Shown one piece after another: positions 33,942-41,902 of a stretch of 64,000 nt of DNA. The stretch spans positions 421,416 through 485,415 of the forward strand of contig JAIXQR010000002.1 in NCBI GenBank assembly GCA_027485645.1, given 5' to 3'. Origin of the DNA: a bacterium. GTDB lineage: Bacteria > Armatimonadota > Fimbriimonadia > Fimbriimonadales > Fimbriimonadaceae. A program made the translations under genes and the position numbers. The notes beneath the pieces were generated by a model. It had not been told where the DNA came from, did not search any database, and was given only the letters and a program-made list of their open reading frames with translations. Each line of letters begins with the position of its first letter. The first letter of the stretch is position 1.

Positions 33942-34167
33942 TCCCAGCTTTTCCCAGGAAACGGGCTCCATCCCGGCTTTTTCCCAGATCTCCCCAGATT
34001 CCTTTTGAGGGCGTCTACATAAACGTCTACTATTTTTACTCTTTTTAGTAGTCAAATAGGAGTATTCGGATAGGTTTACCTATTAGCGGCTCCCCAAAAA
34101 TTCCCAAATCTCTCCAAAAAACTCAAAAAATTCCTTCCGTTGGACCAATGATTCCCGTATAATCCCA
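33942..34167. promoter_or_regulatory. Array of 10-bp-spaced TCCCA boxes, probable MraZ operators
   Basis: TCCCA or near-identical five-base boxes begin at 33942 and 33952; 33982 and 33992 (CCCCA); 34092 (CCCCA), 34102 and weakly 34112; and 34153 (TCCCG) and 34163. Within each group the spacing is exactly 10 bp, and the first three groups share the same phase. The last pair brackets the -10 element. The complement, TGGGA with 5-base spacers, matches the direct-repeat motif described for MraZ of E. coli upstream of its own operon. Autoregulation is inferred. Confidence 0.65.
34135..34163 (+). promoter_or_regulatory. Candidate promoter of the dcw cluster
   Basis: A consensus TATAAT lies at 34158-34163, about 150 bases before mraZ. 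The sequence at the ideal -35 distance (TTCCGT, 34135-34140, 17-base spacer) is weak. A better hexamer TTGGAC (34140-34145) is too close at 12 bases. A weak -35 would suit a regulated promoter. Confidence 0.5.
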
Positions 34168-34186
34168 GCAGAAGGATAAGGACTAC

Positions 34187-34259
34187 GGACGGTCTGGAAA
34201 CTTCAATGCGGCGGGGTAACCCAAATACGGGGGCGGTGAGCAAGATGCGGAAGCCGTCC
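34187..34259 (+). ncRNA. Possible structured 5' leader of mraZ mRNA
   Basis: GGACGG (34187-34192) can pair with CCGTCC (34254-34259), enclosing a G-rich segment containing GGGGTAACCC and GGGGGCGGTG. The leader between the -10 and mraZ is unusually long and GC-rich compared with the AT-rich sequence on both sides. No known RNA family was recognised. Confidence 0.3.
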
Positions 34260-34311
34260 CATAACCAGATATTGGCATACGTTCAGATTATTTAAGGAGT
34301 GGTGATTGTTC

Positions 34312-34815
34312 ATGGATCGAACAGAAATGGAAACGGATTTCCAGCACCACTTTGGAACTGACGACTCAGCCGTTGATGGTAAAGGGAGGCTTCCGCTAAG
34401 TAAGAAAAAACGAGAGTGGTTAGCAGACGGCTTTCGGTTTATGAAGGGGGATTTAGGCGTGCTCACTATTTATCCAGAATGGTCATTCCAGAAAAAGAAG
34501 AACTGGGTGATGTCGTTCGACGAGCACAACGAAGGTCGCCAACTTTACCAAAGCATGGTTCTCGGTAGCGCCGAAGGCCCATTCGTCGCCGACGGCGAAG
34601 GCCGCGTAGTGATTCCATCTTCCTTGCGACGCGACGTACCACTAGATGGTGCCCTTATCCTAAGAGGCGTTGGTGAGTACATCGAAGTCTGGCCGCTTAC
34701 CGAATACGAAAAGTGGAAAACCGACCGCGAAAACTATAACCGCGCCTGGCGCGATTCCGTCCGTGAGTCCATCCGCATGATGAAGGCCGATTCCGTGCCA
34801 GGGATGAACAACTAA
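34312..34815 (+). CDS. mraZ: Transcriptional regulator MraZ
   Basis: MraZ is a ring-forming SpoVT/AbrB-like protein that regulates the dcw cluster, usually including its own promoter. The product has two copies of the motif: AVDGKGRLPLSKKKRE (near residues 22-37) and VADGEGRVVIPSSLRRD (near 93-109). At 167 residues it is a little longer than usual (~150), with extensions at both ends. A strong AAGGAG at 34294-34299 lies 12 bases before this ATG and 6 bases before an in-frame TTG at 34306, so translation may start at either. The phased TCCCA boxes upstream are its likely binding sites. Confidence 0.93.
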   Translation: MDRTEMETDFQHHFGTDDSAVDGKGRLPLSKKKREWLADGFRFMKGDLGVLTIYPEWSFQKKKNWVMSFDEHNEGRQLYQSMVLGSAEGPFVADGEGRVVIPSSLRRDVPLDGALILRGVGEYIEVWPLTEYEKWKTDRENYNRAWRDSVRESIRMMKADSVPGMNN

Positions 34816-34816
34816 C

Positions 34817-35764
34817 ATGGAGCACGTTCCGGTGATGGTGCAAGAAATCATGTCGCACTTGGATCCGAAGCCTGGCAACGTCGTAGCAGATGGCACCCTC
34901 GGTCTCGGTGGCCACGCCCTCGAATTCTGCAAGCGAATCGCCCCCGGTGGCCATCTCTTTGGGTTCGATTGGGACGAGAAAATGTTCGCCGAAGCCACAA
35001 AGCGGCTTTCCGTCGTCACCGACGTCAAGGTCACCTTGACCGCTCAAGACTTCCGCCAAGCCCCGGCGGTTCTAGATCGCAACCAAGCTCGCCCAAACGC
35101 GGTTCTGTTGGATCTCGGATTGAATAGCGGGCAAGTAGATGACGCCGAACGCGGCATGAGCTTCCGAGAAGTGGGCCCTCTTGACATGCGCATGGATGTC
35201 CGAGTAGGCGAGCCCGCCAGTGCATGGCTTAACCGCGCTACCCTCGACGAAATCGATAACGTCCTTCGCGACTACGGCGACGAGCGCTGGGCCCGCGCCA
35301 TCGCCAGAGCAATCTTAGCCCGCAGAAAAGAGCAACCACTACGAACTACAGAAGATCTAGTAGAGTGCGTTCTCGCCGCAATCCCCGTAGGCGCACGAGA
35401 TAAGCGGTTGCATCCTGCTACTCGCACATTTCAGGCGATACGCATTTTCATTAATGGTGAGTTAGAAGACCTCAGCGAAGCCATCGTCGCATTGGCCGAA
35501 AGACTAGCCGATGGCGGTGCCATCGCCGTGCTCAGCTACCACTCCGGCGAAGACCGCGTGGTCAAAGGTGCCTTTAGAGAATTAGCGAAAGGAGCATTCC
35601 GGGAAGAGTTGCGCAAGCCGCTCTTGCCATCCGATGCCGAAATCGCCCGCAACGCGCGAAGCCGAAGTGCTCGCCTCCGCGTGCTGCGAAAGTTAGATCA
35701 AGCAAGTGTGGGTCAACAGGAAGTTGACCAAGAGGAGACTCAAGATGAGTATCAAGTTAATTGA
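34817..35764 (+). CDS. rsmH: 16S rRNA (cytosine-1402-N4)-methyltransferase RsmH
   Basis: RsmH (MraW) methylates C1402 of 16S rRNA using S-adenosylmethionine. The 315-residue product begins MEHVPVMVQEIMSHL, has the SAM-binding motif DGTLGLGGHA, the block LLDLGLNSGQVDDAERGMSFR and the signature VLSYHSGEDRVVK. It starts one base after the mraZ stop. Its C-terminal tail (VGQQEVDQEETQDEYQVN) is acidic and extends beyond the usual end, overlapping the next gene by 20 bp. Confidence 0.95.
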   Translation: MEHVPVMVQEIMSHLDPKPGNVVADGTLGLGGHALEFCKRIAPGGHLFGFDWDEKMFAEATKRLSVVTDVKVTLTAQDFRQAPAVLDRNQARPNAVLLDLGLNSGQVDDAERGMSFREVGPLDMRMDVRVGEPASAWLNRATLDEIDNVLRDYGDERWARAIARAILARRKEQPLRTTEDLVECVLAAIPVGARDKRLHPATRTFQAIRIFINGELEDLSEAIVALAERLADGGAIAVLSYHSGEDRVVKGAFRELAKGAFREELRKPLLPSDAEIARNARSRSARLRVLRKLDQASVGQQEVDQEETQDEYQVN

Positions 35765-36263
35765 AGCAAAGCCAGAATCTGCCACTTCTGCCACGCCAAA
35801 CGTGGTGCCATCTTCTCGGGCCCGTCGGGTAGCCCGACCCCAGGCGACCGCACCTCAAGCGCCGGCCACCCGCGTGGAAATGCGCCCACAGCCAGTTGCT
35901 CGTCCCAAGCAGGTCGCGAAGCCACAAGTCGATGCCGAAACCGTGGTCGAAGCCAAACTGCGAGCCAAGCGAAAGCGCGGTTCCGTCGTGGGCTGGATCG
36001 TCATGAATAGCCTGCTTCTCGGCGTCACCTGCTTCCTTAGCTACGGCGCAAGCTCGCTGGCCGCCAGCGTACAAACCGAAGCCGTCCGAAACGCCGCGCT
36101 CACCGCAGATTCCGTGGCAAAGACCGCCACCCGCTCCACCGATCTCACCAAGCAGCGAATGGCCGCAATGGATTCCGCTTCAGAATCCGTCTTCGGAACG
36201 TCTCAACCTTGGAGTCCGGCAACAACTGCGCGGACCAACGGATATGTCGCAAGTCGCCGCTAG
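35745..36263 (+). CDS. ftsL: FtsL-like division protein
   Basis: The frame opens within rsmH, but the ATG at 35745 is the likely start, giving 172 residues. An ~75-residue Ala/Pro/Arg-rich cytoplasmic part is followed by a single membrane helix (VVGWIVMNSLLLGVTCFLSYG) and a short extracytoplasmic helix likely to form a coiled coil. Sequence similarity to FtsL is weak; the call rests on topology and on the position between rsmH and ftsI, where ftsL normally lies. FtsL links FtsQ/FtsB to FtsW/FtsI in the divisome. The cytoplasmic part is longer than usual. Confidence 0.7.
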   Translation: MSIKLIEAKPESATSATPNVVPSSRARRVARPQATAPQAPATRVEMRPQPVARPKQVAKPQVDAETVVEAKLRAKRKRGSVVGWIVMNSLLLGVTCFLSYGASSLAASVQTEAVRNAALTADSVAKTATRSTDLTKQRMAAMDSASESVFGTSQPWSPATTARTNGYVASRR

Positions 36264-38016
36264 ACCGCTGAATCACGGACTCATCAAAGGGTTGTTAGGG
36301 GTGTGCGCCCTCGCAACCGTGATTTCACAAGCGAAAATCCAGACTTGGTCGGCCGAAGACACGAAGGCGCAAGCTCGAAAAGCGAACCGGTACGGAGTCA
36401 CGAAGGCAGTCGTGGCTTCGCGCGGTCGCATCCTAGATCGAAACCGCGCTCCCCTCGCCCAAGACTCGCCGATCACCGAACTTGTCGTCGATTATCGAAA
36501 AGCACCCAGTAGCCCCGGTTTCTGGGCCGCCCTCAGCGACGCCACCGGAATTCCGGCCAACGAATTCTCCTCCGTCGGCTCCGTCACCGAAACAAGCCGA
36601 AGCTGGGTCGTCTCCCTATCCTCCGACCAGCGCAACCGCATCGCCGCCATCCGAAAGTTCTGGCGACCCGACGGCGTCTCCATTTCCGGTAAAGGCGAAC
36701 GAGAAAACGTCCTCGGCGACGCCACCTCGCCCATCATCGGCGGCTTCCGACGCCAACTGGCGAAAGACAACAAAACCAAAGTCACCATCGCAACCGGCCT
36801 CGAAAGCACCCAAGACAAGTTGTTGAAAGGCAAGGATGGCAAGCAAGTTGGCTTCGCCGATAAGAACGGCAACCTCCTGCCGAACCGTCTGATCGAGTCT
36901 CTCTGTCTGCCAAAGACCGACGGCCAAGATGTCGAAACCACCATCGACGCGAACCTCCAATCCGCCGCTTATGCCGCGCTAGAAGAAGCCGTTAAGACTA
37001 ATGGCGCCTCGGAAGGCAGCGCCGTCGTGCTTGATCCACGCACCGGCGACGTCCTCGCCCTCGCCACCTATCCCACCTTCAGCTCCAGCGAGTTCTCGAA
37101 AGGCTCTGGCGTTCCGTTCGGCGCAAACCCCGCCACCAAGAACCGCTTCGAACCCGGCTCCACCTTCAAAATCCTCACTCTCGCCAAGGCCCTCGATGCC
37201 GGTAAGACCTCGATGTCCGAGCACTTTTACTGCCACCTCACGATGCAGGTCGGAAAGCGGACCATCGGCTGCGACCGAAAGCACGGCGCGCACGGCAGCG
37301 TAGACGCGACCAAGGCCATCGCAAAGAGTTGCAACGTCACCGCCGCAACCTGGGCCATGCGGGTCGGACACGAAAACTTCACCAACTACATGACCGATCT
37401 CGGTCTGTTCGAGCCGAGTGGTGTCGAGCTAGGCGGAGAAGTCGCGGGCTACTACAACAAGAAGGAGTACTCGAAGATCCTTCAACTCGCCACGTTCGGC
37501 TTCGGCCAATCGCTCACCTGCACCCCAATCAGCCTCGCTAGCGCCTTCTCAACCATCGCAAATGACGGCAAACGCGTCCCGCCTCGCCTGATCCGACGCC
37601 TCGGAGACGAAACGGTAGAGCGACCGAAGGCCAAACAAGTCATCTCGCCCGAAGCCGCTGGTCAGGTCCTAGAGGCCATGGAAGCGGTCATCGAAACCAA
37701 AGCCGGCACCGGCTACAGCCTCCGCATCCCCGGATACCGCCTCGCCGGCAAAACGGGTACCGCCGAAAAGATTGGGTCTGTCGATCCAATCACCAAAAAG
37801 AAGATCAGCGGCTATGTCGCAAACTTCATCGGCTTCGTCCCCGCCGTCCGACCCCAAGCCGTCGTTCTCGTGATGATCGACAATCCGAAGAAGCAAATTT
37901 ACGGCGGCGCGGTTGCTGGCCCGGCCTTCCGAAAGATCGCCCTCTCGGTCATCAAGAGCATGCGCATCCCGCCCGACCGAAGCGAGCAACCGGTGAGGGA
38001 AGGTGGCGACACGTGA
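36244..38016 (+). CDS. ftsI: Peptidoglycan transpeptidase FtsI (class B penicillin-binding protein)
   Basis: This enzyme crosslinks septal peptidoglycan. The 590-residue product has an N-terminal membrane helix (LIKGLLGVCALATVIS), a dimerisation domain with ASRGRILDRNRAPLA, and a transpeptidase domain with all three active-site motifs: Ser306-Thr-Phe-Lys309, Ser362-Cys-Asn364 and Lys503-Thr-Gly505. There is no C-terminal PASTA domain, unlike SpoVD or PBP2X. It overlaps ftsL by 20 bp and murE by 4 bp. It works with FtsW encoded further on. Confidence 0.95.
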   Translation: MSQVAARPLNHGLIKGLLGVCALATVISQAKIQTWSAEDTKAQARKANRYGVTKAVVASRGRILDRNRAPLAQDSPITELVVDYRKAPSSPGFWAALSDATGIPANEFSSVGSVTETSRSWVVSLSSDQRNRIAAIRKFWRPDGVSISGKGERENVLGDATSPIIGGFRRQLAKDNKTKVTIATGLESTQDKLLKGKDGKQVGFADKNGNLLPNRLIESLCLPKTDGQDVETTIDANLQSAAYAALEEAVKTNGASEGSAVVLDPRTGDVLALATYPTFSSSEFSKGSGVPFGANPATKNRFEPGSTFKILTLAKALDAGKTSMSEHFYCHLTMQVGKRTIGCDRKHGAHGSVDATKAIAKSCNVTAATWAMRVGHENFTNYMTDLGLFEPSGVELGGEVAGYYNKKEYSKILQLATFGFGQSLTCTPISLASAFSTIANDGKRVPPRLIRRLGDETVERPKAKQVISPEAAGQVLEAMEAVIETKAGTGYSLRIPGYRLAGKTGTAEKIGSVDPITKKKISGYVANFIGFVPAVRPQAVVLVMIDNPKKQIYGGAVAGPAFRKIALSVIKSMRIPPDRSEQPVREGGDT

Positions 38017-39497
38017 CGCTGATTGAACTCTGCACCCGCGCAGGAATCCTTGCACCCGGAGATCTGCAGAGCCCAGAAATCAATCTTCTCACTTTAGATT
38101 CCCGGCTGATCCAGCCGGGATCGTTGTTTGTTTGCATGCCGTCAAATCGGCAAGACAGCCACGCCTTTCTGCCCGCCGCCGCCGCTGCCGGAGCGGTCGC
38201 TGCCATCGTGCATCACGAATCCGCCGTCGAAACCGCGCGTGCCCTCGGACTCACGGCCGTCTTTCTTCCTGCTGAACGCTATCCAGACACCCTCTGGCAA
38301 CTCGCACGCGCTTTCTACAACTCTCCAACCTCCAGCTACAAGCTCATCGGCGTCACCGGAACCAACGGCAAAACCACCACCGCCTGGATCATGCGCCAAA
38401 TGCTCACCGCGCTGGGTCTACGAGCGGGCTACCTCGGCACCCTCGGATTCACCCTCCCCGAAGCCAGCATCGAGCTCAACAACACGACTCCGTTTGCCCT
38501 GGAACTCTATGCCCTTCTCGCCCAAGCGAAGAAAGCGAATCTCGACGCCCTCTGCATGGAGGTCTCCAGCCACGCCCTCGCCGAAAAGCGCGCGGATGGC
38601 CTTGAGTTCGATTCCGCAATCTTCACCAACCTCACCCAAGACCACCTCGATTTCCATGGGACACTAGAGCAGTACGCCGATGCCAAATTCCGGCTCTTCT
38701 CCGAACTTCCTCTGCAATCAGAAAAGCGCTTCCGGGCCGCAATCAACGTCGCCGACCCCGTCGGACGCTCGTTCGCCGATTGGACCAACCAGCCCGTCCT
38801 CACGTTCAGCACAAACCCAGAGATCGAAGCGGACTACCACTACCTCGCCTCCGATGTCCAACTCGACTCCATCACCTTCGACCTTAAAACCCCGACCGGC
38901 AATCACCGCCTAAAAGCCGGGCTCGGCGGACTCTTTAACGTCGAAAACCTAGCCTCCGCCCTCACTGGCCTCATCGCGGCGGGCTACTCTCTCGACGATC
39001 TTCTAAATACGACCGAAAACCTAAAACCCGTCCCCGGCCGGTTCGAGAACGTCCCGATCGAAGCCAACTTCCGTGTCATCGTCGACTACGCCCACACCCC
39101 GGACGCCGTCGAAAAGTTGCTGGATTCCGTTCGCCCCCTGACCGCCGGACGAGTCATCACCGTCGTCGGCTGCGGCGGAGACCGCGACAAAACGAAGCGC
39201 CCGCTCATGGGCTTCGCCGCCAGTGAGCGCAGCGACTTCACCATCGTCACCAGCGACAACCCTAGGACCGAAGACCCGGAAACCATCGTTGGGGAAGTTC
39301 TAAACGGCATCGCCCCCAATCGCCCCGCCCTCGCCATCGTAGACCGAGCCGAGGCGATCGCCCACGCGGTCGGCTTCGCGTCAGAAAACGACGTGGTCGT
39401 CATCGCTGGAAAGGGGCACGAAAATTATCAGATCATCGGCCACCAGAAGTTTCCGTTCGATGATCGCGAGTTTGTTAGAGAGGCACTGAAAAAATGA
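38013..39497 (+). CDS. murE: UDP-MurNAc-L-Ala-D-Glu:meso-diaminopimelate ligase MurE
   Basis: MurE adds the third amino acid to the peptidoglycan stem peptide. The 494-residue product has the P-loop GVTGTNGKTTT, the central-domain block MEVSSHAL and FTNLTQDHLDFHG, and DYAHTPDAV in the C-terminal domain. The motif DNPR (near residue 415) is the specificity signature for meso-diaminopimelate, so the cell wall is predicted to be of DAP type. It starts with GTG at 38013 within the ftsI stop region and overlaps murF by 4 bp. Confidence 0.96.
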   Translation: MTLIELCTRAGILAPGDLQSPEINLLTLDSRLIQPGSLFVCMPSNRQDSHAFLPAAAAAGAVAAIVHHESAVETARALGLTAVFLPAERYPDTLWQLARAFYNSPTSSYKLIGVTGTNGKTTTAWIMRQMLTALGLRAGYLGTLGFTLPEASIELNNTTPFALELYALLAQAKKANLDALCMEVSSHALAEKRADGLEFDSAIFTNLTQDHLDFHGTLEQYADAKFRLFSELPLQSEKRFRAAINVADPVGRSFADWTNQPVLTFSTNPEIEADYHYLASDVQLDSITFDLKTPTGNHRLKAGLGGLFNVENLASALTGLIAAGYSLDDLLNTTENLKPVPGRFENVPIEANFRVIVDYAHTPDAVEKLLDSVRPLTAGRVITVVGCGGDRDKTKRPLMGFAASERSDFTIVTSDNPRTEDPETIVGEVLNGIAPNRPALAIVDRAEAIAHAVGFASENDVVVIAGKGHENYQIIGHQKFPFDDREFVREALKK

Positions 39498-40840
39498 AAC
39501 CAATCTCCGCCAAAAATCTTGCCGAAAGAATGGGAGGTACCTACGTTGGTGAACCCACCAGAATCCACGGGTTCGCAACCGACCACCGCCAAGTCAAGCC
39601 AGGAGATGCCTTCCTAGCGATCAAAGGCGCCCGGGTTGATGGTCACGATTTCGCCGAAGAAGCCATGGCCGCTGGTGCTCTCCTCGTGGTCAGCGAGAAA
39701 GAACTAAACGTTCCGCATGTCCGGGTGCAAAACCTCGTTGCCGCCCTCGCAAGCCTTGCTCTCAGCTTCCGCATCGCCTTCGACGGACCAGTTGTCGGCA
39801 TCACCGGTAGCGCGGGCAAAACGATGACCAAAGAGTTCGTCGCGGCCGCTCTATCTCCCTTGGGACCGATCAAGAAGACCGACGGCAACCGAAACACCGA
39901 GTACACCGCGCCGCTCCTTTGGCCCGAAGTCACAACTGGCGACGCCGCCGTGGTTGTTGAGCTGTCGATGCGTGGAATGGGGCAAATCGCTCACCTCGCC
40001 GAGTTCTGCCGACCCACCCACTCCCTCATCACCAACATCGGCTGGGCTCACCTCGAACAAGTCGGTTCTCGCGCCGCCATTGCCCAAGCCAAAGGCGAAA
40101 TCCTCGAAGCCCTGCCCCAAGACGGCGTCGCCGTTCTCTGGAAAGATGACGAGTTCTTCGATTCTCTAAAAGCGCGCGCATGGCCACGGTCCACCATCAC
40201 CTTTGGCTACGGCGAGGGCTGTGACTGCCGAATCATCGGTTACGAGCCAGTCTCTTGGCAGAGCTGCCTGGTGCGTGGCTTCTACCTAAACTTGCCCTGG
40301 GAAGCCGAACTGCCCATCGTCGGTAGGCACCTGGCTCTCAATGCCGCCGCCGCCATCGCCGTTGCCGCCAGCGTGGGCATCTCCCCGCAAGAAGCCTCCG
40401 GCGAGCTCTTCGGTGCCGAAATCCCGCCGATGCGCATGGAGATCCGCGACTACAACGGCGCGCTCATTCTTCTCGACACCTACAACGCTTCCGTCCCCGG
40501 AACCCTCGGTGCCATTGAAACCCTGAGCGAAATGCCTTGCGATGGAAAGCGCCGCGCCGTCCTCGGCGAAATGCGCGAACTCGGCGCCTTCGAAACCGAA
40601 GCCCACGAAATGGTCGCCCAAGCACTTCTGAACTCCAACATCGATGAGGTGTGCTTCATCGGCGAGCCCATGATAAAGGTCACGGCGGAGCGGTTCCGAG
40701 CCTCCGGAAAACCGATCACCCTTGCTAGCAATATCGAAGAAGTTCGGACCTTCGTCGCTAGCAGCCAGCCAGGAGATTCGGTCCTGATCAAAGGCTCGCG
40801 TGCCCTTGAGCTCGAGCGAGCCTTGGAGACCTTGCAATGA
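39494..40840 (+). CDS. murF: UDP-MurNAc-tripeptide:D-Ala-D-Ala ligase MurF
   Basis: MurF adds the D-Ala-D-Ala dipeptide, completing the cytoplasmic precursor. The 448-residue product has the ATP-binding loop GITGSAGKTMTKEF (usual GSNGKTTTKE, so Asn and Thr are replaced), the block TDGNRNTEYTAPL, and ALNAAAAIAVAASVG and DTYNASVPG in the C-terminal half. It overlaps murE and mraY by 4 bp each (ATGA). The dipeptide it uses would come from the Ddl half of the fusion encoded 5 kb downstream. Confidence 0.95.
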   Translation: MKPISAKNLAERMGGTYVGEPTRIHGFATDHRQVKPGDAFLAIKGARVDGHDFAEEAMAAGALLVVSEKELNVPHVRVQNLVAALASLALSFRIAFDGPVVGITGSAGKTMTKEFVAAALSPLGPIKKTDGNRNTEYTAPLLWPEVTTGDAAVVVELSMRGMGQIAHLAEFCRPTHSLITNIGWAHLEQVGSRAAIAQAKGEILEALPQDGVAVLWKDDEFFDSLKARAWPRSTITFGYGEGCDCRIIGYEPVSWQSCLVRGFYLNLPWEAELPIVGRHLALNAAAAIAVAASVGISPQEASGELFGAEIPPMRMEIRDYNGALILLDTYNASVPGTLGAIETLSEMPCDGKRRAVLGEMRELGAFETEAHEMVAQALLNSNIDEVCFIGEPMIKVTAERFRASGKPITLASNIEEVRTFVASSQPGDSVLIKGSRALELERALETLQ

Positions 40841-41895
40841 TCTTGGCAATCAAGGCGTTCTGGATCACCCTCTGCGTTGCGACCCTCGTCTCGCGACCGG
40901 TCTACCAATATCTGCTTGGGCTCAAATCGCGGCAAGTGATCAGTGCCTTCGTGCCCGAAGGCCACCAAGCCAAAGTCGGCACCCCAAACATGGGCGGCTG
41001 GATTCCCGTCATCGGCATGGTGTTCATGCTCGCCTACTTCCTGTTTCTGCCCACCAGCAGCATGATGGAGGCCCTGGGCCACAGCAGCAAAACGACCCTG
41101 ATGACCGTGATCACGCCGAACTACGTGTATGGCGTGCTCAGCCTCCTCATGGGCTACGCCCTGCTCGGCTTCGCCGACGATTACCTCGTCCCTAAACTCA
41201 AGCCTGGCAAGCGCGGCATCGACTGGCTACCGAAGCTGGGTCTGCAAATCATTCTCGCCCTACCTTGTGCCTGGCTCACGTCTAACGAGAATATGCAGAA
41301 CGCCGGGGCGACGCTCTTCATGATCCTTTTCTTCGCCAACGCCTACAACTTCTCCGATGGCCTTGACGCCCTCGCCGGAAGTCTGCTCATCGGCATCTGC
41401 CTCGGCATGCTAGTGATGGCGACCATGGCCAGCAGTGGAATCACCATGCTGATTTCGGCTGGACTGCTCGGGGGCATCATTCCGTTCCTTTTCTTCAATG
41501 CCCCGCCCGCAAAGGTCTTCATGGGCGACACCGGCTCACTTCCAATCGGCGGACTGCTCGGCGTCGGCTTCTGGAAGCTCGCCATGGTCGGTCAGCAGGC
41601 CATGGTCCTGGACTTCTGGGGCAGCCCGAAGGTCTCTCTCTGGCTCGTCGGCCTCGTGCTGCTTGCCGGAATGATGATTGCCGAACTCGTCCCGGTCCCG
41701 TTGCAGATTCTCAGCGTTAAGCTCTTCAAGCGAAAGCTGTTCCCGTTCACCCCCATCCACCATGCCTTCGAAAAAGCCGGTTGGAAGGAAACTCGGGTCG
41801 TGTGGAGCTTCGCGCTTGTCCAGCTTCTCCTCACCGTCGCCGCCCTGACGTTTGCCGCCATCGCCTTTAACCCGACCTTGGCCCCGACCCCCTGA
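40837..41895 (+). CDS. mraY: Phospho-MurNAc-pentapeptide transferase MraY
   Basis: MraY moves phospho-MurNAc-pentapeptide to undecaprenyl phosphate, making lipid I at the inner membrane. The 352-residue, ~10-helix protein carries the conserved elements KVGTPNMGG, GFADDYL (Mg-binding Asp pair), NAYNFSDGLDALA, FMGDTGSLPIGG and PFTPIHHAFEKAGWKE. The His cluster reads IHHAFE where HHHFE is common. It overlaps murF by 4 bp, and murD starts 7 bp after its stop. Confidence 0.95.
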   Translation: MILAIKAFWITLCVATLVSRPVYQYLLGLKSRQVISAFVPEGHQAKVGTPNMGGWIPVIGMVFMLAYFLFLPTSSMMEALGHSSKTTLMTVITPNYVYGVLSLLMGYALLGFADDYLVPKLKPGKRGIDWLPKLGLQIILALPCAWLTSNENMQNAGATLFMILFFANAYNFSDGLDALAGSLLIGICLGMLVMATMASSGITMLISAGLLGGIIPFLFFNAPPAKVFMGDTGSLPIGGLLGVGFWKLAMVGQQAMVLDFWGSPKVSLWLVGLVLLAGMMIAELVPVPLQILSVKLFKRKLFPFTPIHHAFEKAGWKETRVVWSFALVQLLLTVAALTFAAIAFNPTLAPTP

Positions 41896-41902
41896 CCCAG
41901 AA

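Larger units (their letters stand above)
33934..34311. other. Gene-free control region of the dcw cluster
   Basis: This 378-bp region contains phased TCCCA boxes, a TATAAT element, a GC-rich leader that can fold, and the mraZ ribosome-binding site. Another local feature is the direct repeat GTCTAC near 34013 and 34025. No gene is seen. Confidence 0.7.
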
